Shown here piece after piece: positions 20,212 to 29,351 of a stretch of DNA of 64,000 nucleotides. Each line of letters starts with the position of its first letter. Positions within the stretch are counted from its first letter, which is position 1. The stretch spans positions 744,001 to 808,000 of the forward strand of contig CP180024.1 in the NCBI GenBank assembly GCA_047528255.1, given 5' to 3'. Made by a program: the position numbers and the translations under genes. The DNA is from G047528255 sp047528255. GTDB taxonomy: Bacteria > Bacteroidota > Bacteroidia > Flavobacteriales > Blattabacteriaceae. The notes under the pieces are model-generated. The model was given only the letters and a program-made list of their open reading frames with translations, was not told the origin of the DNA and did not search any database.

Positions 20212-21480
20212 GAGGCCATTGTGTTAATTATGGATTACGATTATCCAACCCCTAGATGGATTTCGTTAGAAAAAATGTAAATTTAGTTTTTCACATTGTA
20301 TTCGAAATACTATTGATTATAAATTAATTGATTATATCTATTTTTATAAACAGCGCATGATAACGCCAGTGGCACGATACAAATTATGCCCATAACCTCC
20401 ATAAAATGCTGGGCATGCACACGAGCTAATCCTTTGTAACGAGCCTTTCCTGATCCAAACCAACGCTTTATACTGCCAATAAATACGTTCTACTACCCAT
20501 CCGGCGGGTACTCACTAATTTATTGAATAATATAGCTATCCTACTTAAGGAACGGTTCTACTATAAGCTTCTTCTGTATAAGGTTTTTGATGCCTCGACT
20601 ACGAAAGTAAGGCACGTTAGCTGGCACTTGATAAACTTTGTCTGCATATACTTCTCTGGGTTTATATCCTAGTTTACTTACTAATGGCTTCTTTAGCCCT
20701 CTACTATTATGCTCATTAGCCGCTACGCTATGTACAGCTAGTATCATTCCATCTTTATCCACCCCTATGTGCTTTTTGTATCCGTAGTAGAGTTTACCTG
20801 ATTTCTTGAGCCATTTTCCTTGAGTGTATACTACTGATTGAGTCTCNTTTTTTTAACCTTTCTTTGATTGAGTTTCTTTTTCCCCTCTTCCTTCCGATTC
20901 TCCACCTACGAAGGTAGGCCCCCCCTTGGGAGCAAGGGAACTCACTGTAATACTAACATCTACTATCACTCCTGTTTTAACTATAGCCTGATTCTTTTCT
21001 AATTCCTTATTAATCTTTTTCAGTAAGAGCTCATATGCCTTTTTGGCTACTATTTCATTGCAAAATCTACATAGAGTCATATAATATTGGATCTTATCTT
21101 CCAATCGAAAACAAAAAAACTCATTCAGCGCAAGGATTCTTTCACCAATTCTTCCGTTCCTAAATCACTGAGATCATACCAGTGACTCAAAAGCTCATCT
21201 TAAATAACGATATTCCATTGTAAGCAAATTTGCTTTTATTCCCTGGACTTTTTGATATATTTTTCTTATTTCTTTTCCATCCATTCTCAGTGGATCAATG
21301 GTTTAACATTTTAAAAAAATCACTCCTTCTGGTAAAATGCTCCATATATAGTTCACTAAATATTATTTGTGTGAAGCTTCTAAGCATAGAACCGGATTTT
21401 TTTTATTTTGTACTCCAAATATACGAAACAATATATTGATTTACAAATATTTTAATAGCCTTCTCCCATGCAACGTTCTC
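20212..21480 (-). mobile_element. IS5-like element, full-length minus copy
   Basis: About 1269 bp from right tip GAGGCCATTGTGTTAATT to left tip GCAACGTTCTC. The transposase is in several broken frames (20541-20762 and 20853-21104 are open pieces). The base at 20847 is ambiguous (N). Confidence 0.83.
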
Positions 21481-21481
21481 G

Positions 21482-21535
21482 AACGTATATATTGATTTAC
21501 AAATATTTTACCCCCTTATTTCATGCAGTGTTCTC
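21482..21535 (-). mobile_element. IS5-like element, 54-base left-end fragment
   Basis: A second left end (TATATTGATTTACAAATA to GCAGTGTTCTC) directly after the full minus copy. It breaks at the same place, between the -33 and -7 boxes, as the fragments at 19383, 20157 and 31066. Confidence 0.65.
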
Positions 21536-21711
21536 AGCTTGTAATTTGTATCGTTCTCCTGAGGTATTATGCGCTGTTCATAAAAATAAACGTTTAATTT
21601 ATTTATAATCAATATACATCGAATACGATGTAAAAGACTAAATCTTTATCTTCTCCAACAAGGCCCATTTAGGACGCTGAATAAACGTAATTCACCATAT
21701 ACAATGATCTC
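21536..21711 (+). mobile_element. IS5-like element, right-end fragment
   Basis: Starts at the last transposase codons (text matching HNLYRSPG) and runs to right tip ACAATGATCTC at 21711, 52 bases before prfB. Confidence 0.75.
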
Positions 21712-21763
21712 ATTTTTTATAATCCACAAGGGATTAAATTTGTATTCGAACACAGAAAAAAGT

Positions 21764-22849
21764 ATGATAACACAAGAACAAATCAAAACGATAAGCGAAC
21801 GCTGTCAAGCTCTATACCAGTATCTCGAGATCGAAAAGAAACGCATCGAAATCATCAACAAAGAGGAGGAGACCACAGCCCCCGGTTTTTGGAAAGATCC
21901 CCGAAAGGCTCAAAAACTGATGAAAGACCTGCGCTCCAAAAAAAAATGGGTAGAATATTATGAAGCCGTAAAATCCGCCATTGAAGACCTGGAAATTCTG
22001 TCAGAACTCTCAAAAGAAGACGAAACCATAGAAGCTGAAGTACAATCCCAATTTAATAAAACAGAGGTCCTGCTTTCAGAAATTGAATTCAGAAACATGC
22101 TTTCAGAAAAAGAAGACACCCTGAGTTCCGTGCTGCAGATCTCTTCCGGAACCGGAGGGACGGAAAGCTGCGACTGGGCCTCAATGCTGATGCGGATGTA
22201 TCTGATGTGGGCAGAAAAAAACGGATACAAAATCACTGAAATACACCATGTAGCAGGCGAGGTGGCTGGAATCAAATCCGTTACTCTGGAGGTTGAAGGA
22301 CCTTACGCCTTCGGATACCTCAAAGGAGAAAATGGAGTGCACCGTCTAGTGCGCATTTCTCCCTTTGATAACAACGCCAAGCGTCACACCTCTTTCGCAT
22401 CCGTATATGTATATCCCCTTGTAGAAGATACCATAGAAATCGATATCAAACCCTCCGAAATCACTTGGGAGACCTTTCGATCCAGCGGAGCGGGCGGACA
22501 AAACGTAAATAAGGTAGAAACCGGAGTCCGCCTACGTCACCAACTCACAGGTATCATCATCGAAAATACCGAATCGCGCTCACAACTCCAAAACAAAGAA
22601 AAAGCATTACAGTTGCTCAAGTCTCGCCTCTATGAAATGGAGCTTCAAGAACGTAACGCCAAACGAGAGCAAATCGAATCCGAAAAGAAAAAAATCGAGT
22701 GGGGGTCACAAATACGGAACTACGTCATGCATCCCTACAAACTAGTCAAAGATCTGCGTACCGGATACGAAACTTCAGATGTAAAAGCCGTGATGGATGG
22801 AGGGATAGACGCCTTTCTAAAAAATTTCCTCATGGCTGTCAATCTTTAG
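21764..22849 (+). CDS. prfB: Peptide chain release factor 2
   Basis: A 361-residue RF2, which ends translation at UGA and UAA. The SPF recognition motif is near residue 197 (ISPFDNNAKRH) and the catalytic GGQ near residue 244 (SGAGGQNVNKVET). The start at 21764 gives MITQEQIKTISERC; an upstream ATG at 21704 lies inside the IS tip and is not used here. The usual self-regulatory frameshift site CTTTGAC near codon 25 is absent: the sequence reads TAT CTC GAG ATC in one frame, so no recoding is needed. It is the first gene of a run on the same strand leading to speA, speB and cmk. Confidence 0.95.
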   Translation: MITQEQIKTISERCQALYQYLEIEKKRIEIINKEEETTAPGFWKDPRKAQKLMKDLRSKKKWVEYYEAVKSAIEDLEILSELSKEDETIEAEVQSQFNKTEVLLSEIEFRNMLSEKEDTLSSVLQISSGTGGTESCDWASMLMRMYLMWAEKNGYKITEIHHVAGEVAGIKSVTLEVEGPYAFGYLKGENGVHRLVRISPFDNNAKRHTSFASVYVYPLVEDTIEIDIKPSEITWETFRSSGAGGQNVNKVETGVRLRHQLTGIIIENTESRSQLQNKEKALQLLKSRLYEMELQERNAKREQIESEKKKIEWGSQIRNYVMHPYKLVKDLRTGYETSDVKAVMDGGIDAFLKNFLMAVNL

Positions 22850-22878
22850 GAAAAGATCAATCAATTAACAACCATCAC

Positions 22879-22959
22879 ATGGAAAAACAAAATTCATACC
22901 AAATATTTCCGTATGTAAGTATAATTCATCTACTTTGTACGGAAAAAGAGCAGCCTTAA
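22879..22959 (+). CDS. Small ORF before speA, possible leader peptide
   Basis: A 26-codon frame beginning MEKQNSYQIFPY, ending four bases before the speA start. An 8-base inverted repeat lies inside it: TTTCCGTA at 22906-22913 and TACGGAAA at 22938-22945, with a 24-base loop. This layout would suit a leader peptide or attenuator for polyamine genes, but no homologue is recognised and it may be chance. Confidence 0.25.
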   Translation: MEKQNSYQIFPYVSIIHLLCTEKEQP

Positions 22960-22963
22960 TTCA

Positions 22964-24355
22964 ATGAAAATACGTTACGCAAACCTTATCGATCAGACCT
23001 TTGACTTCCCCACCGAAGAATTCAAAATCCACAACAATCTACTCGAATTTCATAAGATCCCCTTGATGAAGGTGATCAAAAAATACGGGACCCCATTAAG
23101 GTTTAATTATTTACCAAAAATTTCACAAAATATACAACAAGCCAAACAATGGTTTCGAAAAGCAATAGCAAATAACTCGTACAACAACGGTTATACCTAC
23201 TGCTATTGTACCAAAAGTTCGCATTTCGCATTTGTCTTAGCAGAAGCACTCAAAAACGATATCAGCATCGAGACTTCTTACGCTTATGATATTGACATCA
23301 TAAGAAACTTACACCAAAAAGGGAAAGTAAACAAAGACATAGAAGTAGTCTGCAACGGTTTCAAAACCTCCAATTATCTTAAAAATATCTCAGAACTCAT
23401 CAACTCCGGATTCCACAACACCATCCCCATACTCGACAATGCCAAAGAACTCGAAAAACTACAGGGATTTATCAAAGACCCTTTCAAAGTAGGCATTCGA
23501 ATAGCCTCGGAAGAAGAACCCAAATTCGAATTTTATACCTCACGCCTGGGCATCGGATACAAAGACATCGTTCCCTTTTATACCTACAAAATCAAAGAAG
23601 ATCCCGCAGTAGAATTAAAAATGCTACACTTTTTCATCAACACAGGAATCAAAGACACAGCCTATTATTGGAGTGAACTTTTCAAATGTCTGCGCGTTTA
23701 CTCCCGACTTAAAAAGATCGCTCCGGAGCTCGGAGCTCTCAATATCGGTGGAGGCTTTCCGATCAAAACATCGTTGTCTTTCAATTACGACTACGAATAC
23801 ATATCTAACGAGATCGTCTATCAGATCAAAAAATTTTGTAGAGAAGAAAACGTAACCGAACCACATATCTATACAGAATTCGGTGCCTATACGGTAGGAG
23901 AAAGCGGAGGCATGCTCTACCAAGTACTCAGTCAAAAAAAACAAAATGATCGCGAGAAGTGGAACATGATAGACAGCTCGTTCATGACCACGCTCCCTGA
24001 CACCTGGGCTATCAGCCGCCGTTTTATCATGATGGCCATCAACCGTTGGAACGATGCTTACGAAAGAGTATTTTTAGGAGGACTTACCTGCGACAGCGAC
24101 GATTATTACAATTCCGAGCAACACATGAACGCGATCTATCTGCCTCACTTCCGTGAAAAAGAACCGCTTTATATCGGTTTTTTCAATACAGGTGCTTATC
24201 AAGACACCATAAGCGGATACGGCGGCGTACACCACTGCCTAATTCCCCAACCCATGCACATCCTGATCGATCGCGACGCTGAAGGCAAATTGACATATAA
24301 AACCTTCCGAAAATCCCAAAGCCCTAAAAAGGTATTGAAGATATTAGGCTATTGA
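22964..24355 (+). CDS. speA: Arginine decarboxylase (PLP-dependent, short form)
   Basis: A 463-residue fold-III PLP enzyme that makes agmatine from arginine. The PLP lysine is probably K84 in YCYCTKSSHF. GALNIGGGFP near residues 260-269 is the glycine-rich phosphate-binding loop, and a C-terminal TCDSDDYY block provides the Cys and Asp pair usual in the active site. The protein is much shorter than the about 630-residue E. coli SpeA; short forms are common in Flavobacteriia. speB follows after 20 bases, so both steps from arginine to putrescine are encoded together. Confidence 0.88.
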   Translation: MKIRYANLIDQTFDFPTEEFKIHNNLLEFHKIPLMKVIKKYGTPLRFNYLPKISQNIQQAKQWFRKAIANNSYNNGYTYCYCTKSSHFAFVLAEALKNDISIETSYAYDIDIIRNLHQKGKVNKDIEVVCNGFKTSNYLKNISELINSGFHNTIPILDNAKELEKLQGFIKDPFKVGIRIASEEEPKFEFYTSRLGIGYKDIVPFYTYKIKEDPAVELKMLHFFINTGIKDTAYYWSELFKCLRVYSRLKKIAPELGALNIGGGFPIKTSLSFNYDYEYISNEIVYQIKKFCREENVTEPHIYTEFGAYTVGESGGMLYQVLSQKKQNDREKWNMIDSSFMTTLPDTWAISRRFIMMAINRWNDAYERVFLGGLTCDSDDYYNSEQHMNAIYLPHFREKEPLYIGFFNTGAYQDTISGYGGVHHCLIPQPMHILIDRDAEGKLTYKTFRKSQSPKKVLKILGY

Positions 24356-24375
24356 AAAGATAAAAACACGTCACA

Positions 24376-25260
24376 ATGAAAACTTTCGCAAGCATACCCC
24401 GATGCTATGCCGAACTCGAAACATCCAAAACAGTCCTGATCCCCGTCCCCTACGACGGTACAAGCACTTGGAGAAAAGGAGCCGAAAAAGGGCCTGAAGC
24501 CTTTTTGGAAGCAGCTGAAAACATGGAACTCTACGACATCGAAACGGATTCGGAAGTTTATCGACAAGGAATATTTCTTACAAGTCCCGTTATGGAGGAC
24601 GCTACCCCAGAAAAAATGGCAAAAAGCGTTTATGAGACCACTAAAAAATACCTTTCACAAAACAAATTCGTCACCCTATTCGGAGGGGAACATTCAATTT
24701 CCATCGGAAGTATACAAGCGTTCGGCGAGCATTTTCCCCAACTCAATGTACTCCAACTCGACGCCCACATAGACCTTCGACCAAGCTATCAAGGAACTCC
24801 TTACAATCATGCCTGCGCTTTATACGAAGCATCTCGAAAACACCCTTTGATACAGCTCGGCATCCGCAGCATGGATGCCGAAGAAAAACAATACATACAA
24901 CCCGGTCATATATTTTACGCAAAAAAAATGCATCAAGACGAAACTTGGATGCAAAAAGCACTCGATACCTTGTCGGGTCTTGTCTATATCACCATAGACC
25001 TGGACGCGTTCGACCCCTCTATCGCACCCTCGACCGGAACGCCTGAACCGGGCGGTATGTCATGGCACCCGACATTGAAATTCTTGCGAAACGTCTTTGA
25101 AAAAAAACAAGTCGTCGGCTTTGATATCGTGGAGCTCGCACCAAACGGAAGCGAACACGCCACAGCTTTTCTAGCGGCCAAACTATATTACAAATTACTC
25201 AGTTATAAATTCGAATTACGAAAATACAGTGAATCAGTCAGCTTAAGAAAAATAAAATGA
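24376..25260 (+). CDS. speB: Agmatinase
   Basis: A 294-residue ureohydrolase that splits agmatine to putrescine and urea. The two-manganese site is complete: H106 in GGEHS, D129, H131 and D133 in LDAHIDLR, and D208 and D210 in TIDLDAFDPS. GTGTPEPGG-type substrate loop text follows (STGTPEPGG). Length fits the family. Its stop overlaps the start of cmk by four bases (ATGA), showing tight coupling. Confidence 0.95.
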   Translation: MKTFASIPRCYAELETSKTVLIPVPYDGTSTWRKGAEKGPEAFLEAAENMELYDIETDSEVYRQGIFLTSPVMEDATPEKMAKSVYETTKKYLSQNKFVTLFGGEHSISIGSIQAFGEHFPQLNVLQLDAHIDLRPSYQGTPYNHACALYEASRKHPLIQLGIRSMDAEEKQYIQPGHIFYAKKMHQDETWMQKALDTLSGLVYITIDLDAFDPSIAPSTGTPEPGGMSWHPTLKFLRNVFEKKQVVGFDIVELAPNGSEHATAFLAAKLYYKLLSYKFELRKYSESVSLRKIK

Positions 25261-25946
25261 TCATTACCATAGACGGCTATTCCTCTACAGGAAAAAGCAC
25301 CCTGGCACAAACGCTCGCTAAAAAATTAGGATACAACTATATCGACTCAGGAGAAATGTACCGTGCAGTAACACTATTGGCCCTGCGTGAACGTCTTTTT
25401 GATACAAATCCCTGGGATCAAAAAAAATTGATCGACCTATTGCCGAATATAAATCTGAGTTTCCATACGAATAAAAATACAGGAGCCAAACACATTCTAT
25501 TGAACGGGGAAAATATCGAGACACAAATCCGAATAATAGCCGTATCGGAAAAAGTAAGCTTGACGTCCGGCATCCCGGAAGTGCGCAAAAAACTGTTGCA
25601 TCTCCAACAGACTATGGGTAAAGATAAAGACCTCGTTATGGACGGTCGAGATATCGGAAGTGTTGTGTTTCCCGACGCGGAATTGAAAATATTCTTGACC
25701 GCTTCCTTGGACATCCGTGCTGATCGCCGCTACAAAGAACTCATAGAAAAAGGGCAAAAAACCACCTACGAAAAAGTCCTAAACAACCTCGTAGAAAGAG
25801 ACTATATCGACACCTCTCGAGCCAATGCCCCACTAATCAAACCTTCCGATGCTATAGAAATAGACAATACCCATTTGTACGCTGAAGTACAACTGGATTA
25901 CGTCTACCGGCTGGCATTGGAGAAAAATCCATCAATCCTAAAATGA
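25257..25946 (+). CDS. cmk: Cytidylate kinase
   Basis: A 229-residue (d)CMP kinase. The P-loop GYSSTGKST is at residues 7-15, the substrate region YIDSGEMYRA near 31-40, and the MDGRDIGSVVFPDA block near 126-139 is diagnostic. Start and stop both show ATGA overlaps, with speB upstream and a dead glycosyltransferase gene downstream, so this was one operon. Confidence 0.95.
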   Translation: MIITIDGYSSTGKSTLAQTLAKKLGYNYIDSGEMYRAVTLLALRERLFDTNPWDQKKLIDLLPNINLSFHTNKNTGAKHILLNGENIETQIRIIAVSEKVSLTSGIPEVRKKLLHLQQTMGKDKDLVMDGRDIGSVVFPDAELKIFLTASLDIRADRRYKELIEKGQKTTYEKVLNNLVERDYIDTSRANAPLIKPSDAIEIDNTHLYAEVQLDYVYRLALEKNPSILK

Positions 25947-26230
25947 ACCCTGATAAAAAAAAGAAACGTCTGTTCAGGATAGAAAAAATGAGAGATAGGG
26001 AATCTGAAAAATTTCTTGTCACTCTCTTGCAATATCTAGACCATTCAAAATATCAAGTAGATCTTCTTTTGGATCAAAAGAATGGAATCTAACTGACCAA
26101 AGTCTAAAAAAAGAGGGCCTATTCTAGATGGTAGAAGGAAGAACTTTTTTTTCAAAAAACATATCATCAGAATCTTACAAAAGATCCTAAGCGAACTACA
26201 ATGGGAATTTTATCGACTATTCGCCAAAGC
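25943..26230 (+). pseudogene. Glycosyltransferase, N-terminal remnant
   Basis: Begins at an ATGA overlap with cmk and reads MNPDKKKKRLFRIEKMRD, then FLVTLLQYLDHSKYQVDLLL, the start of a GT-B type (family 4-like) glycosyltransferase. The usual glycine-rich GGAE after the first strand has become RESE. A stop follows after 49 codons. Further text such as KILSELQWEFYRLFAK in another frame still fits. The IS at 26231 cuts the gene off. Confidence 0.7.
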
Positions 26231-27503
26231 GAGAACGTTGCATGAGAGAAGGAGTTTAAAATATTTATAAATCAATATATTGTTTCGTATATTTGGAGTA
26301 GAAAATAAAAAATTCGACTCTATACTCAGAAGAACTTCGAAAATAAGATTTAGTGAACTATATATGGAACCTTCTACCAAAAGGAGTGAGTTTTTCAAAA
26401 AGTTAAACACCTTGATCCACTAGGAAGAAATGGAGAAAGAAATAAGAAAAATATATCAAAAAGACCAGAGAATAAAAAACAACCCGCTTACAGAGGAATA
26501 TCGTTATTTAACGATGATGCTTTTGAGTAACGGGTATGGTATCAGTGATGTGAGAACGGAAGAATTGGTGAAAAAATCCTTGAGCTACATGCGCTTTTGT
26601 GGTTTTCAATTGGAAAATCAGATCCCAAATCATACGACTCTATTCATCATTTCGCAATGAAATAGTAGCTAAAAAGGTATATGAGTTCTTACTGAAAAAG
26701 ATCAATAAGGAATTAGGAAAGCATCAGGCGATAGTTAAAACAGGAGTGATAGTAAATCCAGTATTACAATGAAGCCCTCCTTTGCTCCCAAGGGAGCTCC
26801 TACCTACGTAGGGAAGAATCGGAAGGAAGAGGGGCAAAAGCAAATCAGTCAAAGAAAAGAAAAGGTAAAAAAAGAGACTTAATCAGGAGTAGACACTCAA
26901 GAAAAATGGCTCAAGAAATTAGGTAAAATCTACTACGGATACGAGAAGCACATAGGGGTGGATAAAAATGGAATGATACTAACGTACATAGTGTAGCAGC
27001 CGATGAGTATAATAGTAGAGGGGCTAAAAACATTAATAATCAAACTAGAATATAATCCCAGAGAAATATATGCAGACAAAGGTTACCAAATCCAGCCAAC
27101 GTGTCTTACTTTCATAGTCGAGGCATCAAAGACCGCGTACAAAAGAAAACCTATAAGAACCTTCCCTTAAATAGGTATAGCTATATTATTCAACATAATT
27201 AGTGAATAAAATCCAATGGATAGTAGAATGTAATTTTGGAAATAAAAAGCGTTGGGCTGGATCAGACAAAGCTCTAAAAAGGATTAGCTCGTTTACATGC
27301 CCAGCATCTTATGGAGGCTATGAAGCATAATTTGTATCCTATCCTTGGTATAATTATCCTCTATTCATAAAAACAGATGTGATTAATTATTTTATAATCA
27401 ATAGTATTTCGAATACGATATAAAAAAAACAAATCCACATATTCTCCAACGAAGCCCATCTAAGAGGCTGAATAAACGTAATCCACCTTAATACAATGGT
27501 CTC
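26231..27503 (+). mobile_element. IS5-like element, full-length plus copy
   Basis: About 1273 bp from left tip GAGAACGTTGCATGAG to right tip ACAATGGTCTC, with the promoter block readable. A 76-codon frame at 26430-26660 covers the transposase start; later text is broken. It lies between two glycosyltransferase remnants. No target duplication is visible (flanks CCAAAGC and ACTCAAC). Confidence 0.87.
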
Positions 27504-28598
27504 ACTCAACTTACTTCAGCATTTAGATTATTCAAAATACCTAGTAAACGTATTGCTAAACTACAAATCAGGTGTACTCCCAGAGTAAATTCCAAAAAAA
27601 AGTCAATTTCTTTGACTATATAGTCAAAGGTAAAGATCTCTTCTCCAAGATTATTCCTATTTATCTCATACAGAAAATATATCGAATTCTAATCTTAGAT
27701 CTGCATAGAATCTTTCCAGATTTACTCTATAGATACAAGTTAAAAAACAACCACTATGACATAGAAATAGCCTAGCTATACATATTTATATCCGACATGG
27801 CCAAGAGCCCTTTAAAATACAAAAAAACATTTTGGGTTCATAGCAATTTTGTAAAAAAAAAATATGAAACCAATCCCCTAAAAGAGGGATCTCTTGAAAA
27901 ACCTGTAACTTCCAGATAAAATTGTCACCATATCAAAACAACTTAAAAATGCTCTATTATCATTAGAACCTGAGCTGAAGGGGAAAAGCCAAGTGATCTA
28001 CAAAGCAATCAATATCAAGAAAGTTATCCAAAAAGTAGAGAAACCCCACGTAAAAAAAGATCCTGGTAAAATAAAGTTTATAGCTATAGAGCGATTCGTC
28101 CCGGACGGGAGTTTTGACAGGTTTATCAATACCTGCTATAAGTTGAAACAAGAAGGGATCGATGATATTACACTCTCCATTGTAGGAACGAGATATCTCA
28201 CTTTTTGGGAAGCTTTAATAAACCAGGTAAAAAAAATTATGGTTGAAGGAAGATACCGTCAAACTCCTCGGATTCAAAAAAAAATATTTTTACCTAAAAG
28301 AAGCAGATATTTTCATGATGTCCTCCCACCATGAAGGCTTTCCTTATATAATTCTGGAAGCCCCTAATACTGGACAAACTTGTTATATCAACAAATATCA
28401 CCGAAACAAGAAAAGTATTAAAAGAAGGAGAACTGGACCTATTCCTAAACAATTCAAAAAAAAGCCTCTATCAAGGCTTCAAAAAAATGATAACGAATGA
28501 AGAACTAAGAAACTCTTTTACCCGAAAAAAAAGACTTGACCCCATTCGAACCGAAATACATCGCTCGAGAAGTAGAAGAAATTATTGATAATCTATAA
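27504..28598 (+). pseudogene. Second glycosyltransferase, start lost and frame broken
   Basis: Right after the IS the text reads LNLLQHLDYSKYLVNVLLNY, which repeats the same N-terminal region already present in the remnant at 25943. This is therefore a second, paralogous gene and not the other half of the first. Later readable blocks are YKLKNNHYDIEIA, KTFWVHSNFVKKKYE, then HHEGFPYIILEAPNTGQT, the donor-binding EGFP...LEA region of GT-B enzymes, and finally a C-terminal helix ending YIAREVEEIIDNL at 28598. At least five frame breaks are needed to join them. Confidence 0.72.
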
Positions 28599-28602
28599 GC
28601 AT

Positions 28603-29346
28603 ATGAATCTATTGGAAGGAAAAACAGCCATCATCACCGGAGGTACCCGAAGCATCGGAAAAGCGATCGTAGAAACCTTTGCTCGAGCAGGAGCGAAAAT
28701 AGTCTTCACCTTCGCCGCATCAGCCGAAAAAGCGTACGCGATCGAAGAAGAACTGAGCCTCCTCACAAAAATACAAGGCTATCAAGCTGACGCTGCTGAC
28801 GCAGATGCAAATCAATATATTGTAGAAAAAACACTTGAAAACTTCGGGCGCGTCGACATTGTGGTCAACAACGCCGGCATCACACGAGATAACCTATTGC
28901 TCCGTATGAGCCGAGAAGACTGGGATAAAGTTATCCAAACCAACCTAAGCTCAGTATTTTATATGACACAAGCCGCAATCAAGCCAATGATGAAACAACG
29001 CAGCGGTTCAATCATCAATATGAGCTCCGTCGTAGGTATAGGAGGAAACGCAGGGCAAGCCAACTACGCCGCCTCCAAATCCGGAATCATCGGTTTTACC
29101 AAATCCATCGCTAAAGAACTTGGATCAAGAAATATCCGCTGTAACGCCATCGCCCCCGGATTCATCACCACGGATATGAGCAGTTCTCTAGACCCGAAAA
29201 TCTTGGAAGGATGGATCAAAGACATCTCCTTGAAAAAAGCCGGAACACCGCAAGACATCGCCAACGCCTGTCTGTTCTTGGTTTCGGACCTATCAACCTA
29301 CGTCACCGGAGAAGTATTGAACGTCAACGGCGGCATGAATTTCTGA
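28603..29346 (+). CDS. fabG: 3-oxoacyl-[acyl-carrier-protein] reductase
   Basis: A 247-residue short-chain dehydrogenase of fatty-acid elongation. The NADPH-binding TGGTRSIG is at residues 12-19, NNAG at 89-92, and the catalytic Ser142, Tyr155 and Lys159 are present (SSVVG and YAASK). The C-terminal VTGEVLNVNGGM is typical. The start at 28603 (MNLLEGKTAI) is preferred over an ATG six codons earlier. It begins a few bases after the glycosyltransferase pseudogene. FabG is separated by assignment only: other SDR enzymes look similar, but this match is strong. Confidence 0.9.
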   Translation: MNLLEGKTAIITGGTRSIGKAIVETFARAGAKIVFTFAASAEKAYAIEEELSLLTKIQGYQADAADADANQYIVEKTLENFGRVDIVVNNAGITRDNLLLRMSREDWDKVIQTNLSSVFYMTQAAIKPMMKQRSGSIINMSSVVGIGGNAGQANYAASKSGIIGFTKSIAKELGSRNIRCNAIAPGFITTDMSSSLDPKILEGWIKDISLKKAGTPQDIANACLFLVSDLSTYVTGEVLNVNGGMNF

Positions 29347-29351
29347 CTTTA

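Noticed and set aside
26231..27503. IS simply splitting one glycosyltransferase gene
   Set aside because: The text after the IS repeats the same N-terminal region, so two genes were involved.
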